Position numbers and translations under genes: made by a program. Below are positions 8,435-14,940 of a stretch of DNA of 15,033 bases, piece after piece. Source of the stretch: Schlegelella_A sp038258415 (GTDB lineage Bacteria > Pseudomonadota > Gammaproteobacteria > Burkholderiales > Burkholderiaceae_C). Under the pieces are notes generated by a model, which saw only the letters and a list, made by a program, of their open reading frames with translations, did no database searches and was not told the DNA's origin. Position 1 is the first letter of the stretch. Every line of letters starts with the position of its first letter. The stretch covers positions 1-15,033 of the forward strand of contig JBBSPY010000061.1 of NCBI GenBank assembly GCA_038258415.1, read 5' to 3'.

Positions 8435-9034
8435 TCAGAAGCCGTGGCCGCAGTCGGTGCAGAACCTCGCCTGCCTCGCCATCGTCACGCCGCACGAGGG
8501 GCAGCTCTTGTGCGTGCTCGCCATGTCGAAGCCGCATTCGTGGCAGAACCGGCCACCTTGCGACGGCGTCTGGCAGCTCGGACACGTCATCGCGGACGCG
8601 TCGGAACTCTGCGACGTCGCCGCACCGTTGCCGACACCTGCGATCTTGTCGCACTTGATGCACAGGTCGCGATCCTCGTCCCAGCAGTTGTCGCAGACGG
8701 TCGTCTTGCAGCTCTCGCATCGGTGATAGCGGTCCTGCGCGAGGGCGATCGCCTGCTGCAGGGCCGCCTCCTTGGTTCCCTTGCCGCCCGATTCGACCGT
8801 GGTGCCGCTCGCCCGACCGACCTTGGCGACGATGTCGGTCAGTGCGCCGACCTTGTAGAACTCGCCGAGCACGTAGCCAACACGGCGAATGAGTCCGGAA
8901 ATCTGGCCGGTGCGGTAAGGCGTGAACGGCGACTTCCAGGTCTCGCCGCAGCAGTCGCACACGAACTCCCACTGGAAGCCGGCGCGGACGTCGCCTTGCG
9001 GCGGGCTGATGTCACGGTAGTTCGACAGCTTCAT
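8435..9034 (-). CDS. Multi-zinc-ribbon protein of unknown function in the T6SS operon
   Basis: A 199-aa protein with 17 cysteines in four clusters: C26/C28/C29 (EFVCDCCGETW); C106, C109, C114, C117, C125, C128 (CESCKTTVCDNC then CIKC); C151, C154, C164, C167 (CPSCQ then FCHECG); and C178, C181, C192, C195 (CPSCG then FCTDCG). The last two are clear zinc ribbons of the double-zinc-ribbon type. Between the first two clusters is a Gly-rich helical segment (about 40-100). There is no signal peptide or membrane segment, so it is probably cytoplasmic. The ATG at 9034 lies 8 bases after the stop of the insertion-bearing Hcp gene, with only a weak GAGCGA upstream. No such protein is part of the core T6SS. 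A role as chaperone or adaptor for the neighbouring divergent Hcp proteins is a guess from position alone. Confidence 0.85.
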   Translation of the reverse strand: MKLSNYRDISPPQGDVRAGFQWEFVCDCCGETWKSPFTPYRTGQISGLIRRVGYVLGEFYKVGALTDIVAKVGRASGTTVESGGKGTKEAALQQAIALAQDRYHRCESCKTTVCDNCWDEDRDLCIKCDKIAGVGNGAATSQSSDASAMTCPSCQTPSQGGRFCHECGFDMASTHKSCPSCGVTMARQARFCTDCGHGF

Positions 9035-9042
9035 TGCTTCGC

Positions 9043-9846
9043 TCAGTCACGCGGCTCCATGATGAAGGCCTTGACGCGGCCTTGCGTCGCCGCCGCGGCG
9101 GCGCTCGTCGGTATCCCGATCGGCGGGCGGTTCTGGTAGGCGTACGAAACGTGCTCGTAGGTGCCGGCCCAATCCTCTACCATGTCGGTCATCGTCTCGC
9201 CCGGCTCGGCCGCCAGCTTGCAAGACGTCAAGCGGACGTTGAGCATGGTGATGATGAGCGTCACGGGCACGACAGCCGACCGATGGAAGACCGTCAGGAT
9301 GATGGTCGGGATCAGGTCGTTGTTGGCGAGCAGATACAGCATCTGCGACGTCGCCAGATCGGTGTTCTTCTTGAAATTGAATTCGAGCGCGTTGGCGTGT
9401 TCTTCCGACGCGTCCGCAGCCCCGCCTCCTGCCGGTGTGGATGCCGCTGCCGCCGCCTGTTCCCGATCGCGGTTGTATTCCTGCGATGCGCGCGTGATCA
9501 ACTCGCGAACTCGACGGTCACGCCAAGCCTGCGATGCGTCGCTCCGTTGAACCCTTGCGATTTCGCGCACCAGCGTGTCCCCAGCGAAAGGGGGCGGAGG
9601 CTCGGCTCGCTGGAGTTCGGAACGGCCCGACGCGGCCGGTTCTCGTTCGCGACCCTGCGGCCCCCGAGCGTCTGCTGCGTCCCCGCCGAGGGCCGGCGCT
9701 GCCGCCTGCTGACGCTCGCCGGGCGTCAGCGTCCAATCCCACTGGTCGATGTAGATCTGTCCGTTGAACGGAACGGCCCAGGCCTCCCCCAGAACCGGTA
9801 CCGGCCTGAGGATCAGCATGTAGGCTTCTGCGACGGCAGTGGTCAT
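9043..9846 (-). CDS. Divergent Hcp-fold protein with a large insertion
   Basis: A 267-aa protein that reads as an Hcp (TssD) fold split by an insertion. Residues 8-40 (AYMLILRPVPVLGEAWAVPF, then IYIDQWDWTL) match the first Hcp strands and the conserved aromatic W-x-W strand. Residues 152-235 (ALEFNFKKNTDLATSQML, then VPVTLIITMLNVRLTSCKL and WAGTYEHVSYAYQN) match the rest, including the F-x-K-x-x-D strand and the later long strands. Between them, about residues 42-150 are Ala/Gly/Pro/Arg-rich with one charged helix-like stretch (88-135); this is where Hcp has its extended loop. Normal Hcp is about 160-170 aa. AGAGGA lies 7 bases before the ATG. It could be a special tube segment, an adaptor, or an Hcp carrying cargo. 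The Hcp-like call rests on pattern, not on a search. Confidence 0.8.
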   Translation of the reverse strand: MTTAVAEAYMLILRPVPVLGEAWAVPFNGQIYIDQWDWTLTPGERQQAAAPALGGDAADARGPQGREREPAASGRSELQRAEPPPPFAGDTLVREIARVQRSDASQAWRDRRVRELITRASQEYNRDREQAAAAASTPAGGGAADASEEHANALEFNFKKNTDLATSQMLYLLANNDLIPTIILTVFHRSAVVPVTLIITMLNVRLTSCKLAAEPGETMTDMVEDWAGTYEHVSYAYQNRPPIGIPTSAAAAATQGRVKAFIMEPRD

Positions 9847-9867
9847 CGCGACGTCCTCTCTTTCCTG

Positions 9868-10443
9868 CTATCCCAGACTCGGGGTGGCGGGTGGCGGGTC
9901 CTGTCTCGTGTAGATGAAGGGCGGCATCGGCAGGGGTTGGCCCATCACCGCACGAAGGTAGGTGATCGTGATCATCTTGTAGTCGATCACCACGCTCTCC
10001 TTGATCTCGACGCCCTTGTCGCCGGGCTCCATGCTTTCGGCCACGCTGTTGATCTTGCAGTCCGTGGCGAGGATGACGAAGCCAGGCGAGTGGAACGAAG
10101 CGGGGCCCGGTTTCATGTGCAGGACCGTGATGGACACAGACAAGATGGGAAGCTGCTGATCCATCAGCAGGTGTATCTCGGACGACGCGATGTCGAATCG
10201 CTTGGTGATGGTCAGAAGGCCACCCTTGGTCGAGCTCTTCACCCCGCGTATCGGCTTGGCCGTTTCGCCCGCCTTCTTCATCATCGCCACAAAGTCGGTT
10301 TTCTCGTCGCCGGCCGAGTCCGAATCGATGCCCCACGAGAAGCCCGTCAGCTCGATCGAGGTCCACCAGCCCTCGAGCAGGCCCTCGCCAATGACGGGAC
10401 CCGTCGCACCGATGATCTGACAGTAGATGTTGGACCAGGCCAT
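9868..10443 (-). CDS. Second, divergent Hcp-family protein
   Basis: A 191-aa Hcp-like protein, about 25 residues longer than the canonical Hcp next to it. Hcp-type blocks are GWWTSIELTGFSWGID (the aromatic second strand), LTITKRFDIASSEIHLLMDQ (the strand and helix that match F-x-K-x-D-x-x-S in Hcp), ILSVSITVLHM, and IKESVVIDYKMITITYL. Sequence identity to the canonical Hcp looks low. The C-terminus has a Pro-rich tail (MGQPLPMPP, then QDPPPATPSLG) that is probably disordered. The ATG is 118 bases after hcp and has no clear ribosome binding site; a strong hairpin lies between the two genes, so expression may be lower. It could make hetero-tubes, cap the tube, or act as an Hcp-type effector carrier (inference). 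Confidence 0.85.
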   Translation of the reverse strand: MAWSNIYCQIIGATGPVIGEGLLEGWWTSIELTGFSWGIDSDSAGDEKTDFVAMMKKAGETAKPIRGVKSSTKGGLLTITKRFDIASSEIHLLMDQQLPILSVSITVLHMKPGPASFHSPGFVILATDCKINSVAESMEPGDKGVEIKESVVIDYKMITITYLRAVMGQPLPMPPFIYTRQDPPPATPSLG

Positions 10444-10469
10444 GTTCGAGTGGACCGAATGTCAGAGAA

Positions 10470-10498
10470 TCGCCGCGAACGTCAAACGCTCGCGGCGA
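10470..10498 (-). terminator. Strong hairpin between hcp and the second hcp-like gene
   Basis: A perfect 9-base inverted repeat (10470-10478 with 10490-10498, TCGCCGCGA and its complement) is separated by 11 bases. The inner bases 10480-10482 and 10486-10488 can pair as well, making a longer stem with one mismatch and a 3-base loop. On the minus strand it lies about 63 bases after the hcp stop and is followed by TTCTCTG, not a clear U-tract. It could be a partial terminator or a 3'-end stabilizer that raises hcp mRNA over downstream genes. It is the main element in this 118-base gap; I see no promoter there. Confidence 0.5.
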
Positions 10499-10561
10499 GT
10501 CACCGCGCAGCGGCAGCGAGGACGCCGCGCAAACGCGACGCGCTCGACGAACGCGAGGCGA

Positions 10562-11062
10562 TCAGGACGACGGCGACGCCGTCATCGCCGGGATGTCCCA
10601 GTTGAACGTTTTCGGCGCGGTGAGCGCGCCGGTCTTGTTGTCCTGCATCTTGTATTCGATCTTCACCGTCTTGAAGACCAGTTCGATCTTCTGCACGACG
10701 TTGCCTTCCTCCGTCCCGGAGTTGGTCACCTTGGTGATGTAGGCGCCCTCCATCAACATCGTGAAGTAGGTCTCGGGGCTTCCCTTGCCTGTCGTCTTCA
10801 GCATCTGCAGTTCCATCTTCGGAAAGTTCTTGCCCGTGCAGATGTAGCCCATGACGACGGTCGAGGCCGTGTTGAAGTACGTCTCGAAGTTCATCTTCCC
10901 GGGGTTGGCCTTGCCGACGCTCGCGCCGCCGCCCTTGGTCCAGCTCGACTCCGCCTCGATTTCCCAGTCCCAACCCTGGATCTCGATCCACTTTTCCTTG
11001 CCCTTCTGGATCGACTCGCCGTCGGCCTTGTCGAAGAAGGTGATGAATGCATTGACTGCCAT
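10562..11062 (-). CDS. hcp: Canonical Hcp/TssD tube protein
   Basis: Hcp hexamers stack into the inner tube that is fired out of the cell and carries some effectors in its lumen. The 166-aa product has normal family length. Diagnostic blocks are MAVNAFITFFDKADGESIQKG, IEIQGWDWEIEAESSW, a Gly-rich extended loop (TKGGGASVGK), MNFETYFNTASTVVMGYICT (matching the F-x-K-x-D-x-x-T-P-x-L strand and helix), FPKMELQMLKTTGKG, YFTMLMEGAYITKV, and ELVFKTVKIEYKMQ before KTFNWDI. A strong AAGGAG lies 6 bases before the ATG, the best ribosome site in the operon, which fits the high demand for Hcp. It follows tssC by 27 bases and is followed by a hairpin. I consider this the main tube subunit among the three Hcp-fold genes. 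Confidence 0.96.
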   Translation of the reverse strand: MAVNAFITFFDKADGESIQKGKEKWIEIQGWDWEIEAESSWTKGGGASVGKANPGKMNFETYFNTASTVVMGYICTGKNFPKMELQMLKTTGKGSPETYFTMLMEGAYITKVTNSGTEEGNVVQKIELVFKTVKIEYKMQDNKTGALTAPKTFNWDIPAMTASPSS

Positions 11063-11068
11063 GGTGTG

Positions 11069-11074
11069 CTCCTT
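11069..11074 (-). promoter_or_regulatory. Strong ribosome binding site of hcp
   Basis: AAGGAG is a near-perfect Shine-Dalgarno sequence, 6 bases before the hcp ATG at 11062. It is clearly stronger than the sites of the neighbouring divergent hcp-like genes. Confidence 0.7.
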
Positions 11075-11089
11075 GCCTTCGGACCGGGG

Positions 11090-12583
11090 TTATGCCGTCT
11101 TCTCGGACGGCAACTTGGAAACCAGGCGCAAAGACACGGTCAGGCCTTCGAGCTGGTAGTGGGGTTTCAGGTAGAACTTCGACTGGTAGTAGCCGGGGGC
11201 CCCTTCGACCTCCTCGACCTCGACCTGTGCTGCAGCGAGCGGCCGCTTGGCCTTGGTCTCCTCGCTGGAGTTCAGCGGGTCGCCGTCGACGTAGTTGAGG
11301 ATCCACTCGTTCAGCCACTCCTGCATCGCGTCGCGCGAGCGGAACGAGCCGACCTTGTCGCGCACGATGCACTTGAGGTAGTGGGCGAACCGGTTGCAGG
11401 CGAAGAGATACGGCAGACGCGCGGCGAGCGCTGCGTTGGCGGTCGCGTCGGGGTCGTCGTACTCCTGGGGCTTTTGCAACGACTGGCCGGAGATGAAGGC
11501 CGCGAAGTCGGAGTTCTTCCGGTGGATCATCGACAGGAAGCCGTTCTTCGACAGTTCCGCCTCGCGCCGGTCCGAGATCGCGATCTCGGTCGGGCACTTC
11601 ATGTCGACGCCGCCGTCATCCGACGGGAAGGTATGCGTTGGCAGGTTCTCCACCGCGCCGCCCGATTCGATGCCGCGGATGCGCGAACACCAGCCGTACG
11701 TCTTGAACGAGCGGTTGACGTTGACGGCCATCGCGTAGGCCGCGTTGGCCCAGCTGTAGCTCGAGTGGGTGGCGCCGGCGGTGTCTTCCTCGAAGTCGAA
11801 GTCGTCGACCGGGTTCGTCTTCGCCCCGTAGGGAAGGCGGGCGAGGAACCGCGGCATGCACATCGCGACATAGCGCGAGTCCTCCGATTCGCGAAGGCTG
11901 CGCCACGCCGCGTACTCGGGCGTGGTGAAGATCTTGGTGAGGTCGCGTGGGTTGGCGAGCTCCTGCCACGATTCCATCTGCATCACGCTCGGGCTCGCAC
12001 CGGTGATGAACGGCGCGTGAGCGGAGGCCGCAAGCTTCGACATCTCCGTGAGCAACTCGACGTCGGGTGGCGTGTGGTCGAAGTGGTAGTCGCCGACGAT
12101 CGAGCCATACGGCTCACCGCCGAACTGGCCGTACTCCTCTTCGTAGAGCTTCTTGAACAGCGGTGACTGGTCCCAGGCTGTTCCCTTGAAGCGCTTGAGC
12201 GTCTTGCCGAGGTCGGCCTTGGAGACGTTCAAGACGCGGATCTTGAGCTGCTCGTCGGTCTCGGTGTTGTTGACGAGGTAGTGAAGGCCGCGCCACGCCG
12301 ACTCCAGCTTCTGGAAGTCCTCGTGGTGGATGATCTTGTTCACCTGCTCGGTGAGCTTCTTGTCGAGCGCGGCGATCATCGCCTCGATCGAGCGCACCGC
12401 GTCGGTCGAGCGGATGTTGACGTTGGCCAGCGCCTGCTGCGCGAGGGTGTGTATCGCCTGCTCGACCGCGTTCTTCGCATCGTCGGTCTTGGGCTTGAAT
12501 TCCTTCTTCAGCAGCGACGAGAAGTCGTTGCCCTCCATCGTGACTCCGGCGAGGGCGGAGCCTTGTCGTTCGAGGTCGGCCAT
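11090..12583 (-). CDS. tssC: TssC (VipB), large contractile sheath subunit
   Basis: TssC pairs with TssB to build the sheath around the Hcp tube; contraction drives secretion. The 497-aa length is normal. Family blocks seen in order are AESAWRGLHYLV-type sequence near residue 93 (LESAWRGLHYLVNNTET), HAPFITGASPSVMQ, SLRESEDSRYVAMCMPRFLARLPYG, SYSWANAAYAMAVNVNRSF, CPTEIAISDRREAELS, FLFACNRFAHYLK-type (YLFACNRFAHYLKCIV), and the C-terminal LKPHYQLEGLTVSLRLVSKLPSEK. GGAG lies 7 bases before the ATG at 12583. It lies 52 bases after tssB and 27 before hcp. Confidence 0.97.
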   Translation of the reverse strand: MADLERQGSALAGVTMEGNDFSSLLKKEFKPKTDDAKNAVEQAIHTLAQQALANVNIRSTDAVRSIEAMIAALDKKLTEQVNKIIHHEDFQKLESAWRGLHYLVNNTETDEQLKIRVLNVSKADLGKTLKRFKGTAWDQSPLFKKLYEEEYGQFGGEPYGSIVGDYHFDHTPPDVELLTEMSKLAASAHAPFITGASPSVMQMESWQELANPRDLTKIFTTPEYAAWRSLRESEDSRYVAMCMPRFLARLPYGAKTNPVDDFDFEEDTAGATHSSYSWANAAYAMAVNVNRSFKTYGWCSRIRGIESGGAVENLPTHTFPSDDGGVDMKCPTEIAISDRREAELSKNGFLSMIHRKNSDFAAFISGQSLQKPQEYDDPDATANAALAARLPYLFACNRFAHYLKCIVRDKVGSFRSRDAMQEWLNEWILNYVDGDPLNSSEETKAKRPLAAAQVEVEEVEGAPGYYQSKFYLKPHYQLEGLTVSLRLVSKLPSEKTA

Positions 12584-12635
12584 CTGGAATCTCCGGTTCA
12601 GGTTCGGGCGGGTTCGAGGTCGGTGCGGGCTGCTG

Positions 12636-13154
12636 TCACCCGGCGGACGGCTCGCCTTCGGACGACGCAGGCTTGGCTTCGGCGCCGATCGACGCCAGCA
12701 GCGCCGGGTCGGCCAGCACCTTGTTGATCAGCTCCTCGGCCCCCGTCTTGCCATCCATGTAGGTGATGAGGTTGGCGAGCTGGGTGCGCGCCTCGAGCAA
12801 CTTGTCGAGGCCGGCGACCTTGCGCGCCACGGCGGCCGGCGAGAAGTCGTCCATGTTCTCGAAGGTGATGTCAACCGGCAGGTTGCCTTCGCCGGTCAGA
12901 GTGTTCTCGACCTGGAAGGCGACGCGCGGCTTCATCGACTTCATGCGCGCATCGAAGTTGTCGACGTCGACCTCGAGGAACTTGCGGTCGGCCACCGGCG
13001 GCAGCGCATCCTCGGGCTTGCCGGACAGGTCGGAGAGCACGCCCATCACGAACGGCAGCTGGACCTTCTTCTGCGCGCCGTAGAGCTCGACGTCGTACTC
13101 GATCTGGACGCGCGGCGCGCGGTTGCGTGCGATGAATTTCTGGCTGCTTCCCAT
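12636..13154 (-). CDS. tssB: TssB (VipA), small contractile sheath subunit
   Basis: TssB is the small sheath protein that interlocks with TssC. The 172-aa product begins MGSSQKFIARNRAPRVQIEYDV and contains the family blocks KVQLPFVMGVLSDLSG, RKFLEVDVDNFDARM, MKPRVAFQVENTLTG, VDITFENMDDFSP, and LDKLLEARTQLANLITYMDGK. In the HSI-I-like clade its N-terminal segment binds TagJ, which is encoded in this same operon. A GAGGAG site lies 8 bases before the ATG. The last 15 or so residues are a charged, probably disordered tail (KPASSEGEPSAG). Confidence 0.97.
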   Translation of the reverse strand: MGSSQKFIARNRAPRVQIEYDVELYGAQKKVQLPFVMGVLSDLSGKPEDALPPVADRKFLEVDVDNFDARMKSMKPRVAFQVENTLTGEGNLPVDITFENMDDFSPAAVARKVAGLDKLLEARTQLANLITYMDGKTGAEELINKVLADPALLASIGAEAKPASSEGEPSAG

Positions 13155-13192
13155 CCCTGGAACTCCTCGTTGAAATCACCTGCCACCGAATC

Positions 13193-13209
13193 TGCCGTAC
13201 ATGACGGCA
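13193..13209. repeat. Small inverted repeat between tssA and tssB
   Basis: TGCCGT and ACGGCA (13193-13198 and 13204-13209) form a perfect 6-base stem with a 5-base loop, in the 71-base gap after the tssA stop. It may be a minor intercistronic hairpin; no U-tract follows on the minus strand, so I do not call it a terminator. Confidence 0.35.
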
Positions 13210-13225
13210 ACCCGAAATCTTGCCA

Positions 13226-14293
13226 TCATTCCTGCGCCTGCAGTGCAGAAAGTTCGTCGGGCGTCAGACCCATGACCTTGGCCACGTCGGCGAGGGCATC
13301 GGGCGCAAGCTCGCGCACCAACTCGACGAAGTTCTTGTTGACGAGCTTGCGCGCGCGGCGGAGCAGCAACTGGGCCGGATTGGTCGGCTCGGTGCGCTCG
13401 AGGTACTCGCAGACGAGGTCGATCGCGCGCAGCGCGTCGGTGCGCGTCTCGATCGCCGAGCCCAGCCCTGCGCCGCGTGCAGCACGCCGCGGAGTCGCGT
13501 CGCCGCTGCTGTCGTCGGTCGCGCCCGATGCGTCACCCTGTTCCGACCCGGTGCCGTCGGTCGCTGCCATCATCTGCGCCAGCCCGGCGAACACCTGCGT
13601 GAGCGGTTCGAGCTCGGGCGCCGCGGCGTAGCCAACCCGGTCGCGCATCAGTTGCTGGAGGCTCTGCAGCCGCTCCAGCACCGCACCCGGAAACGCACGC
13701 AGGCCGGGGCGGTTCGCAGCCGCCTCGCCGAGCATCTGCTCCAGGGCGCCGCGGCCAGGGGGCGCTTCGCCGATGCGCGGATCGATCAGGCCGAGCACCA
13801 CCTCGATGTCGCGGCCGCGCAGCTCGCCGATCGAGCGATCGCTGACAACGAGCGCTTCTCGCAAATCGCCGAGCAGGCTCTGCGGCTTGGCGGTATCGGC
13901 CAGCGCGTTGACTCGTGCGTAGGCGTCGCCGTCCTCGGGCCGGGGGTGCAGATCGTCCCAGTACCGCTCGAGCAGACCCTGGGCGAGGCGCAGGCCCTCG
14001 CTGAGCGCTGGCGCGCCGTCGAGCCGGACGCGGGCCCGTGCCCAGTAGAGCGCCACGCGCAGGTCCCGCGTGCGCTCGAAAAGGCTCTGCGCGTGGCCGA
14101 GGACCGAGCGCCAGTCGGGCGCCACGCCTTCGTCGAATTGCGTCGCCGGGCGGCCGCTGGCCGCCTTCTCCATCTCGCGGAAATCGTCGTCGTACTCGAG
14201 ATCGGCGCCGCAGGGATCGCCGGGCAACGGCTCGAGCCAGGCATCGACGATCGCCGACGCCCCCGCATCTTCCCCACCCGTGCTGTCGTCCAT
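13226..14293 (-). CDS. tssA: TssA, ImpA_N-family T6SS sheath assembly protein (short, TssA1-like)
   Basis: TssA proteins prime and coordinate assembly of tube and sheath on the baseplate. The 355-aa product is the short TssA1 type. The ImpA_N domain is visible at the start (WLEPLPGDPCGADLEYDDDF, then DWRSVLGHAQSLFERTRDLR, then LERYWDDLHPRPEDGDAYAR). A low-complexity Ser/Gly/Asp linker follows (TGSEQGDASGATDDSSGD), then a C-terminal domain with NPAQLLLRRARKLVNKNFVEL typical of TssA1. I chose the ATG at 14293: it leaves a 5' leader of about 40 bases after the predicted promoter. A TTG at 14320 would add 9 residues, but it has no ribosome site and lies only about 15 bases after the predicted transcription start. 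It is the first gene of the operon. Confidence 0.92.
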   Translation of the reverse strand: MDDSTGGEDAGASAIVDAWLEPLPGDPCGADLEYDDDFREMEKAASGRPATQFDEGVAPDWRSVLGHAQSLFERTRDLRVALYWARARVRLDGAPALSEGLRLAQGLLERYWDDLHPRPEDGDAYARVNALADTAKPQSLLGDLREALVVSDRSIGELRGRDIEVVLGLIDPRIGEAPPGRGALEQMLGEAAANRPGLRAFPGAVLERLQSLQQLMRDRVGYAAAPELEPLTQVFAGLAQMMAATDGTGSEQGDASGATDDSSGDATPRRAARGAGLGSAIETRTDALRAIDLVCEYLERTEPTNPAQLLLRRARKLVNKNFVELVRELAPDALADVAKVMGLTPDELSALQAQE

Positions 14294-14341
14294 CTCGCTC
14301 TGGTTGTGTGCTCGCGTCAATGCCGCGCCGCAAGGCCAGAG

Positions 14342-14370
14342 GTTGTAAGCGCGCGACCGGCAAGCGTCAA
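14342..14370 (-). promoter_or_regulatory. Sigma70-type promoter of the T6SS operon
   Basis: On the minus strand, TTGACG (14365-14370) and TACAAC (14342-14347) are separated by exactly 17 bases, matching the -35 consensus at 5 of 6 positions and the -10 at 4 of 6. Transcription would start near 14335, giving a leader of about 40 bases to the tssA ATG at 14293. It lies in the only sizeable gap upstream of the operon. Confidence 0.6.
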
Positions 14371-14388
14371 GGACGAGCGGGCCGTCCT
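14370..14388. promoter_or_regulatory. Inverted repeat just upstream of the -35 box
   Basis: AGGACG (14370-14375) and CGTCCT (14383-14388) form a perfect 6-base inverted repeat with a 7-base spacer. Its inner edge touches the -35 element of the predicted promoter. It may be an operator, or a weak stem ending the upstream HAD gene transcript; no U-tract follows in that direction. Confidence 0.35.
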
Positions 14389-14453
14389 ATTTGGGGATGC
14401 GCCAGAAAGTCACGTGGACCGGAGGCCGGCCCCAGGTCACCGGCGGCAGCTGC

Positions 14454-14936
14454 TCAGCCTCGCTCGTCGAGCCATGACGACGCAAACCGGCCGAGGTCGT
14501 CGTGCGTCGAGCGCGCGAGCCGCAGCTCGTCGCCGAAGTTCGGGCTGCCGTTGGGTGCGCGCAGCACGAGCGCGGTGTGCACGTGTTCCGGAATGCCGCG
14601 GAAGTACGGCAGGTAGTCGTCGACGAAGACTTCCGGATCCAGCTCGGTGATCGCGTCGGCCTTCGGGCTGCGCTCCCCCGTCGCGTTGCCGGTGGCGATG
14701 ACGCGCTCGATGGGAAACCCGTGGTCGCGCAGGTTGCGCAGGCGCGCCGCCTCGAAAGGCGCGTCGAGCGCGGAGACGCAGACGAGCTCGAAGCCGGCGT
14801 CGTGGAGCCGGTGGCAGGCGTCGATCGCACCATCGATCGCCGGCACGGTGGTCCAGAACGTTTCGTCGAAATGGGCCCGGAACCGCGCCCGGCCGGCATC
14901 GTCGAGGCGAGCGACCCCCCACCGGGCGATCGGCCC
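14454..14936 (-). CDS. HAD-like hydrolase, 5' part missing or frame-disrupted
   Basis: The frame reads as the C-terminal two thirds of a haloacid-dehalogenase-type phosphatase. It shows DGAIDACHRLHDAGFELVCVSA (a motif II-like Ser at the end of a strand), ERSPKADAITELDP (motif III Lys), and VFVDDYLPYFRGIPE (motif IV Asp-Asp). The protein-like reading continues upstream through WGVARLDDAGRARF and TFWTTVPAID, up to an in-frame TAG at 14937-14939. No motif I (D-x-D) is found and no ATG lies in the open stretch; the first plausible start is GTG at 14846, inside the conserved region. The gene is therefore either broken or damaged by the poor sequence at the window edge. It is 160 bases upstream of tssA on the same strand; no functional link to the T6SS is evident. 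Confidence 0.6.
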   Translation of the reverse strand, partial: GPIARWGVARLDDAGRARFRAHFDETFWTTVPAIDGAIDACHRLHDAGFELVCVSALDAPFEAARLRNLRDHGFPIERVIATGNATGERSPKADAITELDPEVFVDDYLPYFRGIPEHVHTALVLRAPNGSPNFGDELRLARSTHDDLGRFASSWLDERG

Positions 14937-14940
14937 CTAG

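Noticed and set aside
14294..14320. TTG start of tssA at 14320
   Set aside because: It has no ribosome site, lies very close to the predicted transcription start, and adds residues not needed by the family; ATG at 14293 is preferred, though not proven.
14437..14922. Other minus-strand frames over the HAD region (14437-14922 and most of 14387-14899)
   Set aside because: They are Arg/Ser-rich shadow translations; only the 14454 frame shows HAD motifs. The short tail 14387-14453 is listed separately as a possible frameshift.
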